Shown here: positions 11,113 to 21,619 of the stretch, in pieces
Position numbering within the stretch: position 1 is the first letter of the stretch
How the letters are laid out: each line of letters starts with the position of its first letter
Source: Hsuehochloa calcarea
Lineage: Eukaryota > Streptophyta > Magnoliopsida > Poales > Poaceae
Direction of reading: 5' to 3'
DNA length: 64,000 nt
Assembly: GCA_036346395.1 (NCBI GenBank)
Contig: CM070609.1
Location: 44,216,777-44,280,776, forward strand
Translations under genes and position numbers: made by a program
The notes under the pieces: generated by a model
What the model was told of the DNA's origin: nothing
Databases searched by the model: none
What the model saw: the letters and a program-made list of their open reading frames with translations, nothing else

Positions 11113-12100
11113 TCAAAAGGCGCCAAGAAGAACAGATGGAGGACAAATATCAGCTTCGTCCTCATCTTCCTCCACAAAAATGCTCTCTGTCACCTGTGAA
11201 TCATCTGTAACAATGGATCTAGCTCCAGGACTAGTCTCATCAAAAGTGACATTACAAGTCTCCTGAATAATGTTAGTCTCAGTATTAAAAACCCGAAAAC
11301 CCCTCGAATGAGCAGGATAACCCAGAAATAACCCATCAAAAGTCCTTGATTCAAATTTATCTAAGTTTCCTGTCTTAAGAATAAAACACTTTGATCCAAA
11401 AACTCGAAAGTGCGAAACAGAGGGTTTTCTACCAAAACGAAGCTCATTAGGAGTCTTGCCTAAAGATGGTCTTAAAAATACACGATTTGCAATATAGCAA
11501 GCAGTAGCAATAGCTTCGGCCCAAAACCTCCTCGGTGTGCTATACTCATCTAGCATCGTCCTAGCCATCTCGACTAAGGTTCTATTCTTCCTTTCCACCA
11601 CGCCATTTTGTTGAGGAACGTGTGGAGAGGAGAACTGATGCTCAATACCGCGCTCAGCACAAAAAGAAGCAAAAGAAGCATTTTTGAACTCCGTACCATT
11701 GTCACTGCGAATTGCTCTCAAAGCACTAGGAAGCTCAGAAGCCAACCGAAGAACAAGATCATGAAAATAACCAAAAGCTTCATCTTTTGAAGTAAGAAAG
11801 AACACCCAAGAATATCTTGAAAGATCATCGACTATAACAAGAATATACCATTTTCCACCGATCGATCGACTCTAGCAGACCAACAAGATCCAGATGAAGC
11901 AACCGTCCTGGTCCGTCAGTCATAACCATAGTCACAGAAGGGTGTGAGGCGGCAACTTGTTTGCCATGCCTACAAGGCGCACATACAGCATCCTTGACAG
12001 CTTTGAGTTTGGGCAAACCTCTCATGAGATCAAGGTTGCTAACTCGCGTCAGATGATCAAAACCAATGTGCCCCAGCGCCTATGCCAAAGCCGTAAATCA
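11113..12100 (-). pseudogene. pol: Integrase of copia element B
   Basis: The 12025-11825 frame has the zinc-site Cys pair and its surroundings (VCAPCRHGKQVAASHP) and the first catalytic aspartate block (LLHLDLVG). After a short shift the 11805-11113 frame carries AIRSDNGTEFKN, SSPHVPQQNGVVERKNRTL (second Asp and Glu of the DD35E core), TMLDEYSTPRRFWAEA, the GRKPSVSHFRVFGSKC block and the acidic linker to RT. Catalytic residues can all be seen, but not in one frame. It would insert element cDNA, producing the 5-bp duplication seen at its own ends. Confidence 0.87.
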
Positions 12101-12503
12101 AGAAGATGTAAGCAAACATTTAAGAGATCCAAGAAGAGATTCGAAAATCAGCTCCAAAAATTCTACCAACTCTAGATATTCCAAACACAAGCTCACCAGT
12201 AGAATCAAGCACACGACAAGCATTTTTCTTAAAAATAGTCTCATAGCCATCATCAAGAAGTCGAGATACGTAAAGAAGATTATACCTAAGCTTGTCCACA
12301 AGAGCGACATCTTTAGAATGAATTTGTTGTTCACCCTAATTGATCCTGCACTTCAATTCGCCCATGTGTATCATCTCCAAAGGTGATGAAGTCATCACCG
12401 TTGCCCGTGAAAGAGGTGAACCATTTTGAGTTTCCTGGTCATGTGGCGTGAACACCGAGTCGATTTAACCACGATTCTTCCCTTTCCGCGGTAATCCTGA
12501 AAA
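12101..12503 (-). pseudogene. pol: Protease region of copia element B
   Basis: Begins right after the gag stop with TTTTCAGG, which looks like a splice acceptor. The catalytic block is recognisable as GACTCGG..TGTTCACGCCACATG (DS-G-CSRHMTG type), but a one-base deletion breaks the frame just after the Asp-Ser. The downstream frame VNNKFILKDVALVDKLRYNLLSVS and LDSLGELVFGIS is readable with shifts. Copia proteases are about 100-120 residues and mature the Gag-Pol polyprotein. Confidence 0.75.
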
Positions 12504-14863
12504 TCAAGGAACAGAGGAGCGATGTGTCTCAATACTGGGGTTAGATAAACAAGATTTAGGAATCCAGTACTGAGACACACGTCTGCAAGAAGTACAAACA
12601 CCAGAAGTACTATCCTTGATTTTATCTAAAATTCTGTTATGAGCAATGTTTAAATTTACATGGGAATCAACTCCGTCTGTATGGTCGGACCGCGTTATGT
12701 CAAGGGTCGACCGGTGACCACCAAAGGTCGATCGCCACTGAAGAACATGAAAAATCATAATGATTAGCATGTGAGAAAAATCCTAATCCAGGTTTATTCT
12801 TTTCAGTGTTACCATGTCTCATAAAGGCTATAGGTTGTCTGAATGAAATTCTATCAAGATTTTTCCTGTCACTTTTCAACCTACGCCAACAGAATTCAAT
12901 CAAATGCCCACTTTTCTTACAATAAGTGCAATGGTATTTGGTACCACTAGAAGAAGCACTCTTTTAGTTAATACAAGGTTGGGCAAAACCTGCAGATTTA
13001 AAAGATGTTTTTGCAGGTTGGGTTTTGAATTCAATTAAACCTTTTTCCAAGACTTGAATGACTTTTGGTTTTGAATTGTCTTGAAAAGAATTGAATCCTA
13101 AACCTTGCTTCTTATAAGGAGTTTTAGACTTGTCAAGGATCATGTTTAATTGTTTCTTACCTTTAGAAAATTTCTCTAATGTATCATGAAGGTAAGCATT
13201 TTCTTTTCTCAAATTAACACAAGCATCACAAGTTTTATTCATAGATTTCTCCTTATATGAAGCAATTTCAAGCTTAAGAGCAGAACAAGAAGCACAAGTA
13301 GTATTTTCAATATTGTCCTTAAGCTTAGCATATTTGACTCTAGCAGCTTCTAAGATATCTTTGATTTCACGTTCTTTTTCTAAGCATGAAGTGCAAGGGC
13401 TAGAATCAAATACATCAAAAGCAATCAATTTACTAGATTCTAAACATTTTTCACAAGGAGCTCTTTTAATTTCATTTAGTTCAGATCTAGCATTATCAAG
13501 TTGTTGTACAGAAATATTATGAGCAGATTGTAACTTGGCAATTTCTGAATGCATAGCATGACAAGATAAACATTCATCAGGTTCAAGAGTCTTAGCATTT
13601 TTAAGCTCTACTTTTAGTTTGCTAATCTTTGACTCTAATTTCTTATTTTTTGTCATGACAAATTCTAGCGCTTCATCTTGACTAAGTAATTGCTCAACAA
13701 TAGAATCATATTTAGCAGAAAGCTCATCATAAGAAGGAGGTACCTCATCACTATCAATGTCGTCAATGTCCGCCATGAAGCACATGCCGGTGAAGTCTTT
13801 GGCCTTGCCTTTCTTCTTATCTTTGGGAATTTCCTCCTCATTGTTCTCCTCGCTACCGGAGTCCACATCGCTCAAGGATTGCTCCTCAAAAGCGGCAAGA
13901 ACCCGATGAGCGGCCTTCACAAGCTTATTAGCATCATACCTTGATTTGTTGAATGGAGGCTTCTTCCAAGCTGGCTTTCCCTCCTTATGATTGCTCTTAC
14001 CTTTCAGCTTGGGGCAATTTGCCCGAATATGATTTAGCTCACCACATTCATAGCATGTCACAGGACCACCTCTCTTTTTGTTTCTCACATTATTGTAGGC
14101 CCGTGTGAATTTTTTAGCTAAGAGAGCTAACTCTGTTTCAGGAATACTTTCAAGCTCCTCCTCATGAATAGCAGATAAACAAGTAAATGAGAAATCAGAA
14201 AAAGATTCAAGAGTACCATCAGAAGACCTTTTGAGAGGATCAGCTAGCAATGCCATGTTGTCTTTCTTAGGATGATCAACTCTTTTAATTTCATGAGTCT
14301 TGAGTTTACTATAAAGCAATTCTAAAGTAAGACTTGAAAGATCAACATTTTCCTCTATAGCAGTTGGCCTTCATCTCCCACTCCTTGGTGTTGATTGCAG
14401 CCAAGAGATGGGTGGCATTTTCAGATTGAGAATATTCAATATCAACGACTTTCATTTGATTAATCACTTTATTAAAGCGATCGAAAATGTCATCGATGCT
14501 CTCTAGGACGATCTCGAATTTGTTGTATTCACGCTTGTAAACTGTTTGGCGCACCTTTTTGATTTGGGACGAACCCTCATGATATGTTTCGAGAGTGTTC
14601 CAAATTTCATGCGCAGTTGAAAGATTGCAAATTCTATCATATTCTTGTCTACCAAGAGCTCCATATAAAAGATTCTTAGCCTTGTTGTTATTTGCCACAA
14701 GAATTACAGAAGCAGGTGTAGCAATTTCAGGAATAACAAGCGGGGCTCTAACAACATCCCAAATAGCTTGTCCCTCGCTTTCAAGAAAGACTCTCATACG
14801 ATTCTTCCAATAGGCATAGTCGTGCCCATCGAAGATATGTGGTTTAGTAGAGAACTTATCCAT
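12504..14863 (-). pseudogene. gag: gag of copia element B, nearly complete
   Basis: ATG at 14863 lies just downstream of the primer site. The first frame (173 aa) is a UBN2/Retrotran_gag_2-type domain (HIFDGHDYAYWKNRMRVFL, AHEIWNTLETYHEGS). After a frameshift near 14340 a 451-codon frame follows, with a perfect zinc knuckle CYECGELNHIRANC (residues 89-102), a basic/acidic linker and a long coiled coil with five CxxC pairs at residues 250, 289, 309, 342 and 364. A last frame holds a second CX2CX4HX4C-like unit near 12930 and the segment WIPKSCLSNPS before the stop at 12504. The CxxC-coiled-coil part is unusually long for copia gag. Confidence 0.85.
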
Positions 14864-14908
14864 CGCCTAAAGTTCAGTGACCGGTTAAGATCAAGAGTGA
14901 ACTAACCA

Positions 14909-14923
14909 GGCTCTGATACCACT
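14909..14923 (-). other. Primer binding site of element B (tRNA-iMet type)
   Basis: Minus strand AGTGGTATCAGAGCC starts directly after the CA end of the 5' LTR. It is complementary to the 3' end of plant initiator tRNA-Met, the usual copia primer. Confidence 0.88.
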
Positions 14924-16706
14924 TGTTGGACCGAAAAGACGACTAGAGGGGGGGTGAATAGGAGCACGCTCACTTTTTCCCAAAATAATGAATTCAACAC
15001 AATTTCACTCCAATAGCTATTAGGAAGCTATGGAGATGAATATACCAGTACAGCGGAAGACTAGTATTGAATCCAATTAAATCCCCTAAGCAAAATCACA
15101 AAATCAACTAAGATTGCAAAAACTCAAAGCACGGGCGGTCTGACCTCTGGACCCAACCGGTCGGACCGATTGCCGGGCGGTTGGACATTGTTGTCTTTGG
15201 CGGTCGGACCGCTCCAAAATCGGTCTGACCGGTGATGACGGGTGGTCTGACCGGCCGACTCCAGAACCGATCTGCAACAGTAAAATCAGCCCGATGATGA
15301 AGTTGCAATTAGGTCAAACTTTTGATTCTCAACTCCAATCTTTACAAAACTTTGCACACACCTTCTCTATGCTATTGAGGACCTATTCCAATCGAATATT
15401 ATGATAATTCTTGGAAAGATCTTGAGCAATTGCCAATTGAATAACAGAAGGTCTAAAACCGGCCAAGAACGAAAACTTGATCCTAATGCTTGTTCGTGAG
15501 TGATTGATGATCAAGATGATGCTAGATAGATCCACACATATCACAGCAAGCTAATCCACATGAAAGAATCAATCAAAAACTCGTGTATCAAAGAAAGCCC
15601 TAAAATCACAAAATTAGAAGCAAGAACGAAAAGAGACTTATCTCAAGCAAACCTTGCATAGATTGATTTCGTGATTGATGCTGGATTACATCCACACCAT
15701 CATGGATCAGTGGACAATCAAAGATCACGAAATTCACGACAAACCATCAAGAGCCCTAGCCTCCACCTCAACTCCCCTAAAGACAATTAGGGTTTTGAAA
15801 CATAAAAAGGCAAGAGAGAGAGAGGTGCAGCCACCATCTCCTCCTATTTATAGTGGAGTCCTAAAACTCTTAGGGTTTGACTCTCTTGGGCTCCCGTTAA
15901 GGCCCACTAACAAACGGGTCACATACGCACGCTTCATGGCGCCGTCTTTAACTTTTTGATCTAAACACCTTCACCTAGCGCCATCTTGCGCCGGGATTTG
16001 CTAATAGATCACCCTTATCCATCTTGCGTCACGCTTGAGTCATTGACTCACCCGCATCGCCGATCGCTCGACATCAACTCTCCAAGTCTAGTCCCGATAC
16101 TCCTCGCCGCTGACCGTCGTTGACCACCAAGCTACCCGCACAACCATAGACAAGCAAACACGAACTGAAACAAGTTCTTCAAAACTTGACCCATGTTAGT
16201 CAAAACATGCATCATGCAAACCATATGCCATGGAACCCATGTACTTGACCTAACAAAACAACATCGCCACGGTTGGCCGATGATCAAGTCAAAACGGTCC
16301 GACCGCCGGTGAGCGGTCGGACCGCCTTGGGCGGTCGGACCGCTCCTCGTGAGCGGTCGGACCGCCTTGGGACTTAGCCAAATTCATACCCCAAATTCAA
16401 ACCTTCCGGAAAATAAAACGAATAGAACTTCTTCTCGAGACTCCAAAAATTATGAGACCAAGTGCATTGGGATCCCCTCACTTGCCTACAACACCTATTT
16501 TTGGCCCAGCTCGTTTTGACCACTTTTAGATCACCGCCGGTCCGACCGCCCCAGATAGCCGGTCCGACCGATTTGGGACCGGTCGGACCGCCCCTGTCCA
16601 GTATGCCTGACACTTTGTCGAAAACACGTGAAACGACAAACCGTAAACACCATTGCCAATTGTCACATCATCCTAAGATCTGGAACATATCCCCATGATA
16701 TCCACA
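14924..16706 (-). repeat. 5' LTR of copia element B
   Basis: 1783 bp with TG at 16706 (minus) and CA at 14924; same length as the H LTR. TATA box at 15845-15852 (minus). Clusters of CGGTC-N-GACCG inverted repeats at about 15131-15260, 16294-16365 and 16530-16595. Compared with 5722-7523 it keeps CTG where the other has CG or CTCG at several sites. Confidence 0.93.
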
Positions 16707-16711
16707 ATACC
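16707..16711. repeat. Target site duplication ATACC, right copy
   Basis: Matches 5717-5721; marks the right edge of element B inside RNase H of element A. Confidence 0.9.
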
Positions 16712-16957
16712 TCTTTTGTGTGACAATGATAGTGCAGTAAAAATAGCCAACAACCCTGTCCAACATTCAAGAACCAAGCATATCGATATCCGCCATCATT
16801 TCCTTAGAGATCATTTATGCAAGGGAGATATTGAAATTAGCCACATTTGCACGGAAAAACAATTAGCGGATATCTTTACCAAACCTTTAGATGAAGGTCG
16901 TTTTTGCCTATTGAGGAATGAGTTAAATGTCATTGACTATTCAAATGTCGCTTGAAC
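16712..16957 (+). pseudogene. pol: RNase H C-terminal part of copia element A (right of insertion)
   Basis: Continues the RNase H frame that ends at 5721: a CDNDSAVKIANNPVQHSRTK block, then DIRHHFLRDH, KGDIEISHI, QLADIFTKPLDEGRF and a stop at 16953-16955. These are the last conserved blocks of copia RNase H. Its match across the ATACC duplication proves that B inserted into this gene. Confidence 0.9.
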
Positions 16958-17913
16958 TCTTGTCACATGCACCTTGGGTCTTAGTTGCATTTTTGTTTAT
17001 TTTAAGATGTCTTTTCTCAAATTTTCGCTCCAAATGAGATATATTCGTAAAAATTACTTTCCTATATAGACATTAGTCTTTTCATTGCATAATAATCCTG
17101 AATGATACTTGGTTGAGTGCAAAAACTAAGGATTATTTGCAAAATCTTCAAATTCAGCTCTCTCTTCCTGAAATGTCAGGATAATCGGAACTTTCGGCCT
17201 TCCAGGCACGGACCTTCCGTTTTCCGGAACTTCCGCTGTTGAGTTGCGGAACTTCCGTTTTCCAGCTCTCTTCCAGAAGCGTCAGGATAATCGGAGATTC
17301 CGGCCTCCCATGCGCGGAACTTCCGATGTCCGGAACTTCCGCTTTTGAATTGCGGAACTTCCGTTTTCCGGCAGTTGAGAGACTTTAATTCCCTACGGTT
17401 CCTCCGTTTCTCTCACTCTCTCCAGCCGCTGCCTCTTCTCTCCCGAAGGCTCCTCTTCTCTTCCTCCGCTCCACCGAAATCCTTGGTATTTCTTTGGTTT
17501 TTCATCAATCTCGTCCAATCAATTGATTCTCCAGTGTTCAATCTCTCCCTTCCTCAAGGTATTTCCAATCCCCTTTTGGATTTAAGCCTCTCATGAACCC
17601 TAGGTTTGAGATTTTGGGAAAATAGAAATGTAGATGAAATCTGTGGTAGATTCTTGGATAAATTGATTAATTCAGTATTGTATGATGTATATGCATCTAT
17701 ATTTTGGATTCAATCCATTCAAATCACTGAAAATCAATAAACCCTATAATCGGCCAGGAAAATCGGAACTTCCGCCGTTGTAACCCGCGGAACTTCCGCT
17801 AGAGGTAGTTCCGGAGTTCAAAGTGCGGAGCTTCCGATTGTCCTGATAGAAACATAGATTTTCATTTCTTTTTGAATCAATCCTTGACACTCCATTCATT
17901 CTTGATTTTGAAG
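16958..17913 (+). other. Leader between pol and env-like ORF of element A, with CGGAACTTCCG array
   Basis: No ORF here looks real. Two parts hold many copies of the near-palindrome CGGAACTTCCG (exact near 17225, 17247, 17314, 17331, 17352, 17764 and 17788, plus degenerate ones). Between them, 17390-17560 is CT-rich like a plant 5' UTR and ends in a possible splice donor (CTCAAG/GTATTT near 17559); a possible acceptor, TTGATTTTGAAG, lies just before the ATG at 17914. This suggests, but does not show, a spliced leader or internal promoter for the env-like gene. Confidence 0.5.
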
Positions 17914-19297
17914 ATGCCTAAGACCAAGGACAGACACTGTCACGAAGAGCTATTTAGATGCCGGGCAATCTTCTTCGCAAAATCCTCCATTAAGGCAAGA
18001 GGAAGAGTTGAAAACTATTGAGGATCAGAGGGAGTCCTCTGAAAGTTCAGAAACTGAAGCAAGTGCATCAGGTGAAGGTTCTGAGTCAGAATCTGATGAG
18101 GAGTTGGGAGAGCCTGAAGAGCTTGAGATGGATCTTAAGGGATTAACGGCAGAAGATTACACTCTCCTTAGGACTAAGAATCAGTATTCTCTCCCTGGAA
18201 ACTGTGATGATCCCCGTTTCCATACAAAATTTCAGAAGCAAGTATATGATCTTTTCTATGGACCAAACAAGCCTTTTGCTGATCATAAAAGCATCAATTG
18301 GTCTTATCTCAATGGACTTGACAAATATGAGGGTACTTATAGGCTCTTTCAGCGAGCGGGGATCCAAAATTTTGTGGCACTAAAATGCAACTATAGTGAT
18401 AAGATCATTAGACAATTTTATGCCACAGTACACATTCCCTCAGACTTCTCTCAGCTCACTTGGATGACAGGGACAGTAAGATACTCTTGCTCAAAACGTG
18501 CCTTTGAAAATGCTTTGGAGATCCAGTCAAGCGGATTTGAGCAAATTTATGATAGACCAGCTCTCCCTCTTTCTGCTTGGACTGAGTTTTATGATACTAC
18601 TCAAAGGTTTGTCTCTGGTAAGATAACCGGTCTTCAACCTATTCCTAGCTTGGTAAATCGGATCATTAATCATACCATTTTACCAAAAAGCGGGAACTAT
18701 GATGCAATTAGGGGACATGTTTGGAACATTTTGGATTGCATCATGCATGGAAGGAAATTTGATGTCATTGATGTCATTATAAGGGAGATAGAGAGGACTA
18801 AGAATGATCGAGTCAAAAGGATAAACTTTGCACCATATATTATGATCTTGATCATTCGTCAGACTGGCTATAATGGAGCTACACCTTCAGCCCATAAATT
18901 CTATAAGCCAAGAGAAGGACCTCCAATTCCTGCCAACCTTCAGCGACCTCCAGCAGAAGAACCTGAAGTTGAACCTGCTCCTGCTGCTGCTCCTGTACAA
19001 GGTCAAGCCACCATGGAACAAATTTATGCTACCTTGATGGAGATGAAGGCATCTCAGGAGGCCTTCTAGGCAGCGACCTCTGCCAGATTGGATACTTTTG
19101 AGTTGGCCACCACCTCCAGACTTGATGCCAACGCCGCCAGACTTGACGCTCTATCAGCTAGATTCGCAGAGCAGTTTCCTCCTCCTGTGAGGTTTGGACG
19201 GCGTCGTCTTCGTTCTCCTCCTGGTGGTTCTCCTGGTGATCCTCCTGTTGCTCCTCCGGTTGACCCCCCACAAGATCCTCCTACCGAGGCCGAGTGA
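17914..19297 (+). pseudogene. Env-like third ORF of copia element A (putative plant transposon protein domain)
   Basis: ATG at 17914 (MPKTKD), a frameshift near 17945, then an open frame from about 17950 through 18008-19069: a Ser/Glu-rich acidic N-terminus, then a globular domain with FHTKFQKQVYDLFYGPNKPF, VALKCNYSDKIIRQFYAT, TWMTGTVRYSC and a helical end IMHGRKFDVIDVII. An in-frame TAG at 19067-19069 (probably from CAG) precedes a Pro-rich tail to 19297. This resembles the uncharacterised 'putative plant transposon protein' found downstream of pol in SIRE/Maximus elements, often called env-like by position. I see no signal peptide or obvious membrane span, so an envelope role is not supported. 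Function unknown. Confidence 0.72.
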
Positions 19298-19739
19298 AGC
19301 TCTTTTTGGCTCTTGATGACAAAGGGGGAGAGGAGTGAGTGTTAGTGTGAGAGCTTGAGTTAAACTTACTGTCACTTTGGCTATGGACTTGCTGTCACTT
19401 TGGCTATGGACTTGCTGTCACTTTGGCTATGGACTTTGTTTGACAATATTTTGCCTATGATGATATATCTTGTTATCTTATATTTTTGTTGTACTTGGAT
19501 CTTTGATTGATGATGAATGACTATGATGTGTGAATGCTCTATCTCTATTTATTGTCATTTGCTCTTTTCCAAGTAACAACATTCTACAGAAACTCCGCCA
19601 AAATTTTCTGAAAATCCAAACATGTGCTTTACATTATCTTCTACTCAATATGCACATGTTAAGGGGGAGCTTTCTGTTTCAAACTAAATTTCTCTCACAT
19701 CTTTATTGTGTTGTCATCAATTACCAAAAAGGGGGAGAT
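19298..19739 (+). other. 3' untranslated region and polypurine tracts of element A
   Basis: Non-coding. It holds three AAGGGGGAG runs (near 19321, 19660 and 19728), a pattern of repeated polypurine tracts common in SIRE-like elements. The last one, 19726-19739, touches the 3' LTR and is the likely functional primer. A 23-bp unit (CTGTCACTTTGGCTATGGAC plus CTTG/TTT) is repeated three times at 19369-19437. Confidence 0.8.
19369..19437 (+). repeat. 23-bp tandem repeat, three copies
   Basis: Copies start at 19369, 19392 and 19415 and are almost identical, suggesting recent slippage or expansion in the 3' UTR of element A. Confidence 0.9.
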
Positions 19740-21311
19740 TGAAAGCATCTAGGCCTCTAAAAATGTATTTTGGTAATTAATGACATTATGTGAATATGGG
19801 ACTAATATGTTTGTTGAAGTGATTACAAGGCATAGTTCCAAATGACAAAGTGAAACCAAGGAGCTGCATATCAAAGTATGTTGAGAAGATGGAGTTGATC
19901 TCAAGGGCAAGGTACAAATAGACAAGGACCCTTTTTGTATTTTACCGGTCTTTGGAGTATGGAGGAAGACCGGGTTTTAGGATAAATGTCGTACTATTAA
20001 GGGGGAGCTTGTCTAGTAGCTTGAAAGCACTTCATTATGCCTTTGGATCAACTTAGGATCATGCATTCTCTTTTGGTTTGGTTTTAAAAGCAAAATCTTT
20101 CTCTCTGTGCACAATCGGAAGTTCCGGCGTTATACGTGTGGAAGTTCCGATTATCGGATGCTCTGATAAATTCGCGGCTTGATTTTTCCAGAGAGCATCC
20201 GGTTTCGGGACTTAGCCGATTTCTCGAGGTGCGGAAGTTCCGCAATGATAAGAGCGGAAGTTCCGATTATCGGTTGCTCCGAAATATTTGCGGTTTGATT
20301 TTTCCAAAGAGCACCCATTTTCGGGACTTAGCCGATTTCTCGAAGCACGGAAGTTCCGCCATGATACGAGCGGAAGTTCCGATTATCGGATGGTCCGAAA
20401 AATGCGCGGTCCGTTTTTTCCAGAGAGTACCCTGTTTAGGGACTTAGCCATTTTCACAGGTGCGGTAGTTCCGCCATGTAATGAGCGGATCTTCCTATTA
20501 TCGGAAGGACCAAAATTTAGTTGGCGGAAGTTCCGCACATAATTCCAACGGCTAGATCAGAGCATTTAATGCTCACTGTAATGACCGTTACAGTGCACTC
20601 GATTGAAGAGCGGAAGTTCCGCCCATTGCACAGCGGAAGTTCCGATTTCCCTGATTCTTGTCTGATTTTTTTGTATAACGGTCATATTTGGTTGTGGGGG
20701 GTATAAATGCACCCCCACCAGCTCAAGGACTTTGGGCTGAGCATTCATTCAATTCATTTGAGCTTTGAGCACTCCTCTCACTCCTCATTTACTCTCTTTG
20801 CACACATTTGTGAGGTTGTGAGCAAAACCAAGAGCATTGCATTATTAGTTGATCCTTTGGCTCTTGATTGCCGTCAAGTGAAGATCAAGGTCTATTCTCT
20901 TGGTGCTTGTCGGCACCTAGACGACTTGGCGGAGGTTGCGCGGTGATCTCTTCAAGAAGCTTGTGAAGAGGCCCGTCGCCGGTTGTGATTGGTCGGTGTT
21001 CACCAACTCCGGAGAGGAGGAAGAACAACCAAGTGATTACGAGGGAAGGCTTAATTTGTGGAGCCGGCTTGATTGAATCAAGCTTCCTCAACGTGGACTA
21101 GTGAAGATCGACAAATCTTCGATACCACGGGAAAAACCTCTTTGTCCTTGTGCGGTTATTTCTTGTCTTTACTTATTGCACTTAACTTTGTAGCTCATAG
21201 CTTGTGATAAATATCTTTGCTTAGTGTATCTTGCTAATTTGAGTAATTTGATCTAGAAATTTTAGAAACCTCCTATTCACCCCCCTCTAGTCGGTTATCC
21301 TTGATCCTACA
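19740..21311 (+). repeat. 3' LTR of copia element A
   Basis: Begins TGAAAGCATC after the polypurine tract and ends GATCCTACA at 21311. TATA box TATAAAT at 20702-20708. U3 holds an array of CGGAAGTTCCG inverted repeats at 20114-20645 (exact copies near 20114, 20231, 20254, 20347, 20369, 20523, 20611 and 20633), set in a roughly 115-bp repeating unit with GATTATCGG and TTTTTCCA-GAG-. It differs from the B/C/H LTR family. No matching 5' LTR is in the window. Confidence 0.85.
20702..20708 (+). promoter_or_regulatory. TATA box, 3' LTR of element A
   Basis: TATAAAT lies about 60 bp downstream of the last CGGAAGTTCCG motif and before a CT-rich leader. Confidence 0.55.
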
Positions 21312-21563
21312 GCCGGTCAGACCGCCAAGCGGTCCGATCGCCAAGTTGCCGTCGGTATGACCGCTCTAGTGAGTTTAATCTCCACATTTTGGGTCTTTTG
21401 CTTAAGGGGTTAATCGGAATCAGCACAAGGCTTTCTCTGTGCATTTACTGATCTTCTTAGCTTTCATAGCTATTGGAGAAAATTTCGTGTTGAATTTGAT
21501 TAAGGCAAAAATCAAGAAAGCGCCTATTCACCCCCCCCCTCTAGTCGCCTTTCCGGTCCTACA
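21312..21563 (+). repeat. 5' LTR fragment of element C
   Basis: Only the last 252 bp of the LTR, starting GCCGGTCAGACCGCC and ending CGGTCCTACA. The 3' copy (26656-27192) shares the phrase GTGAGTTTAATCTCCA and the run to the terminus. Confidence 0.82.
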
Positions 21564-21581
21564 AGTGGTATCATAGCCCGG
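21564..21581 (+). other. Primer binding site of element C, degenerate
   Basis: AGTGGTATCATAGCCCGG directly follows the LTR end. Compared with B (AGTGGTATCAGAGCCTGG) it has two substitutions, but the initiator-tRNA-Met type is plain. Confidence 0.82.
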
Positions 21582-21619
21582 TTAGCTCTTCTCATAGATC
21601 TTAACCGGTCTTTGGAGCC

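Larger units (their letters stand above)
5722..16706 (-). mobile_element. Copia element B, complete structure, minus strand
   Basis: On the minus strand the order is 5' LTR (16706-14924), primer site, gag, protease, integrase, RT, RNase H, a 1.8-kb 3' untranslated region, a polypurine tract and a 3' LTR (7523-5722). LTRs are about 1.8 kb with TG..CA ends (the first T of the left end at 5722 is missing) and the element is flanked by ATACC. It lacks the env-like ORF seen in A. Reading frames are broken in protease, integrase and RT by short indels. The same family recurs in opposite orientation at 55078-64000 (H). Confidence 0.92.
1969..21311 (+). mobile_element. Copia element A (SIRE/Maximus-like), 5'-truncated, interrupted by element B
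   Basis: In order: C-terminal gag, stop codons, protease, integrase, reverse transcriptase, first part of RNase H (to 5721), the inserted element B, the rest of RNase H (16712-16957), a long non-coding leader, an env-like ORF, repeated polypurine tracts and a 3' LTR (19740-21311). A third ORF downstream of pol is typical of the SIRE/Maximus lineage of Ty1/copia. The 5' LTR, primer site and N-terminal gag are missing; an unrelated copia LTR abuts gag at 1968/1969. Several single-base frameshifts break the ORFs. Confidence 0.85.

Noticed and set aside
17914..19297. True viral envelope gene
   Set aside because: The env-like name rests on position only; I see no signal peptide, membrane span or fusion motif, so it is described as an uncharacterised third ORF.
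19740..21311. Treating 909-1968 and 19740-21311 as the LTR pair of element A
   Set aside because: The two differ in TATA surroundings, motifs and internal sequence; 909-1968 belongs with the B/C/H LTR type.
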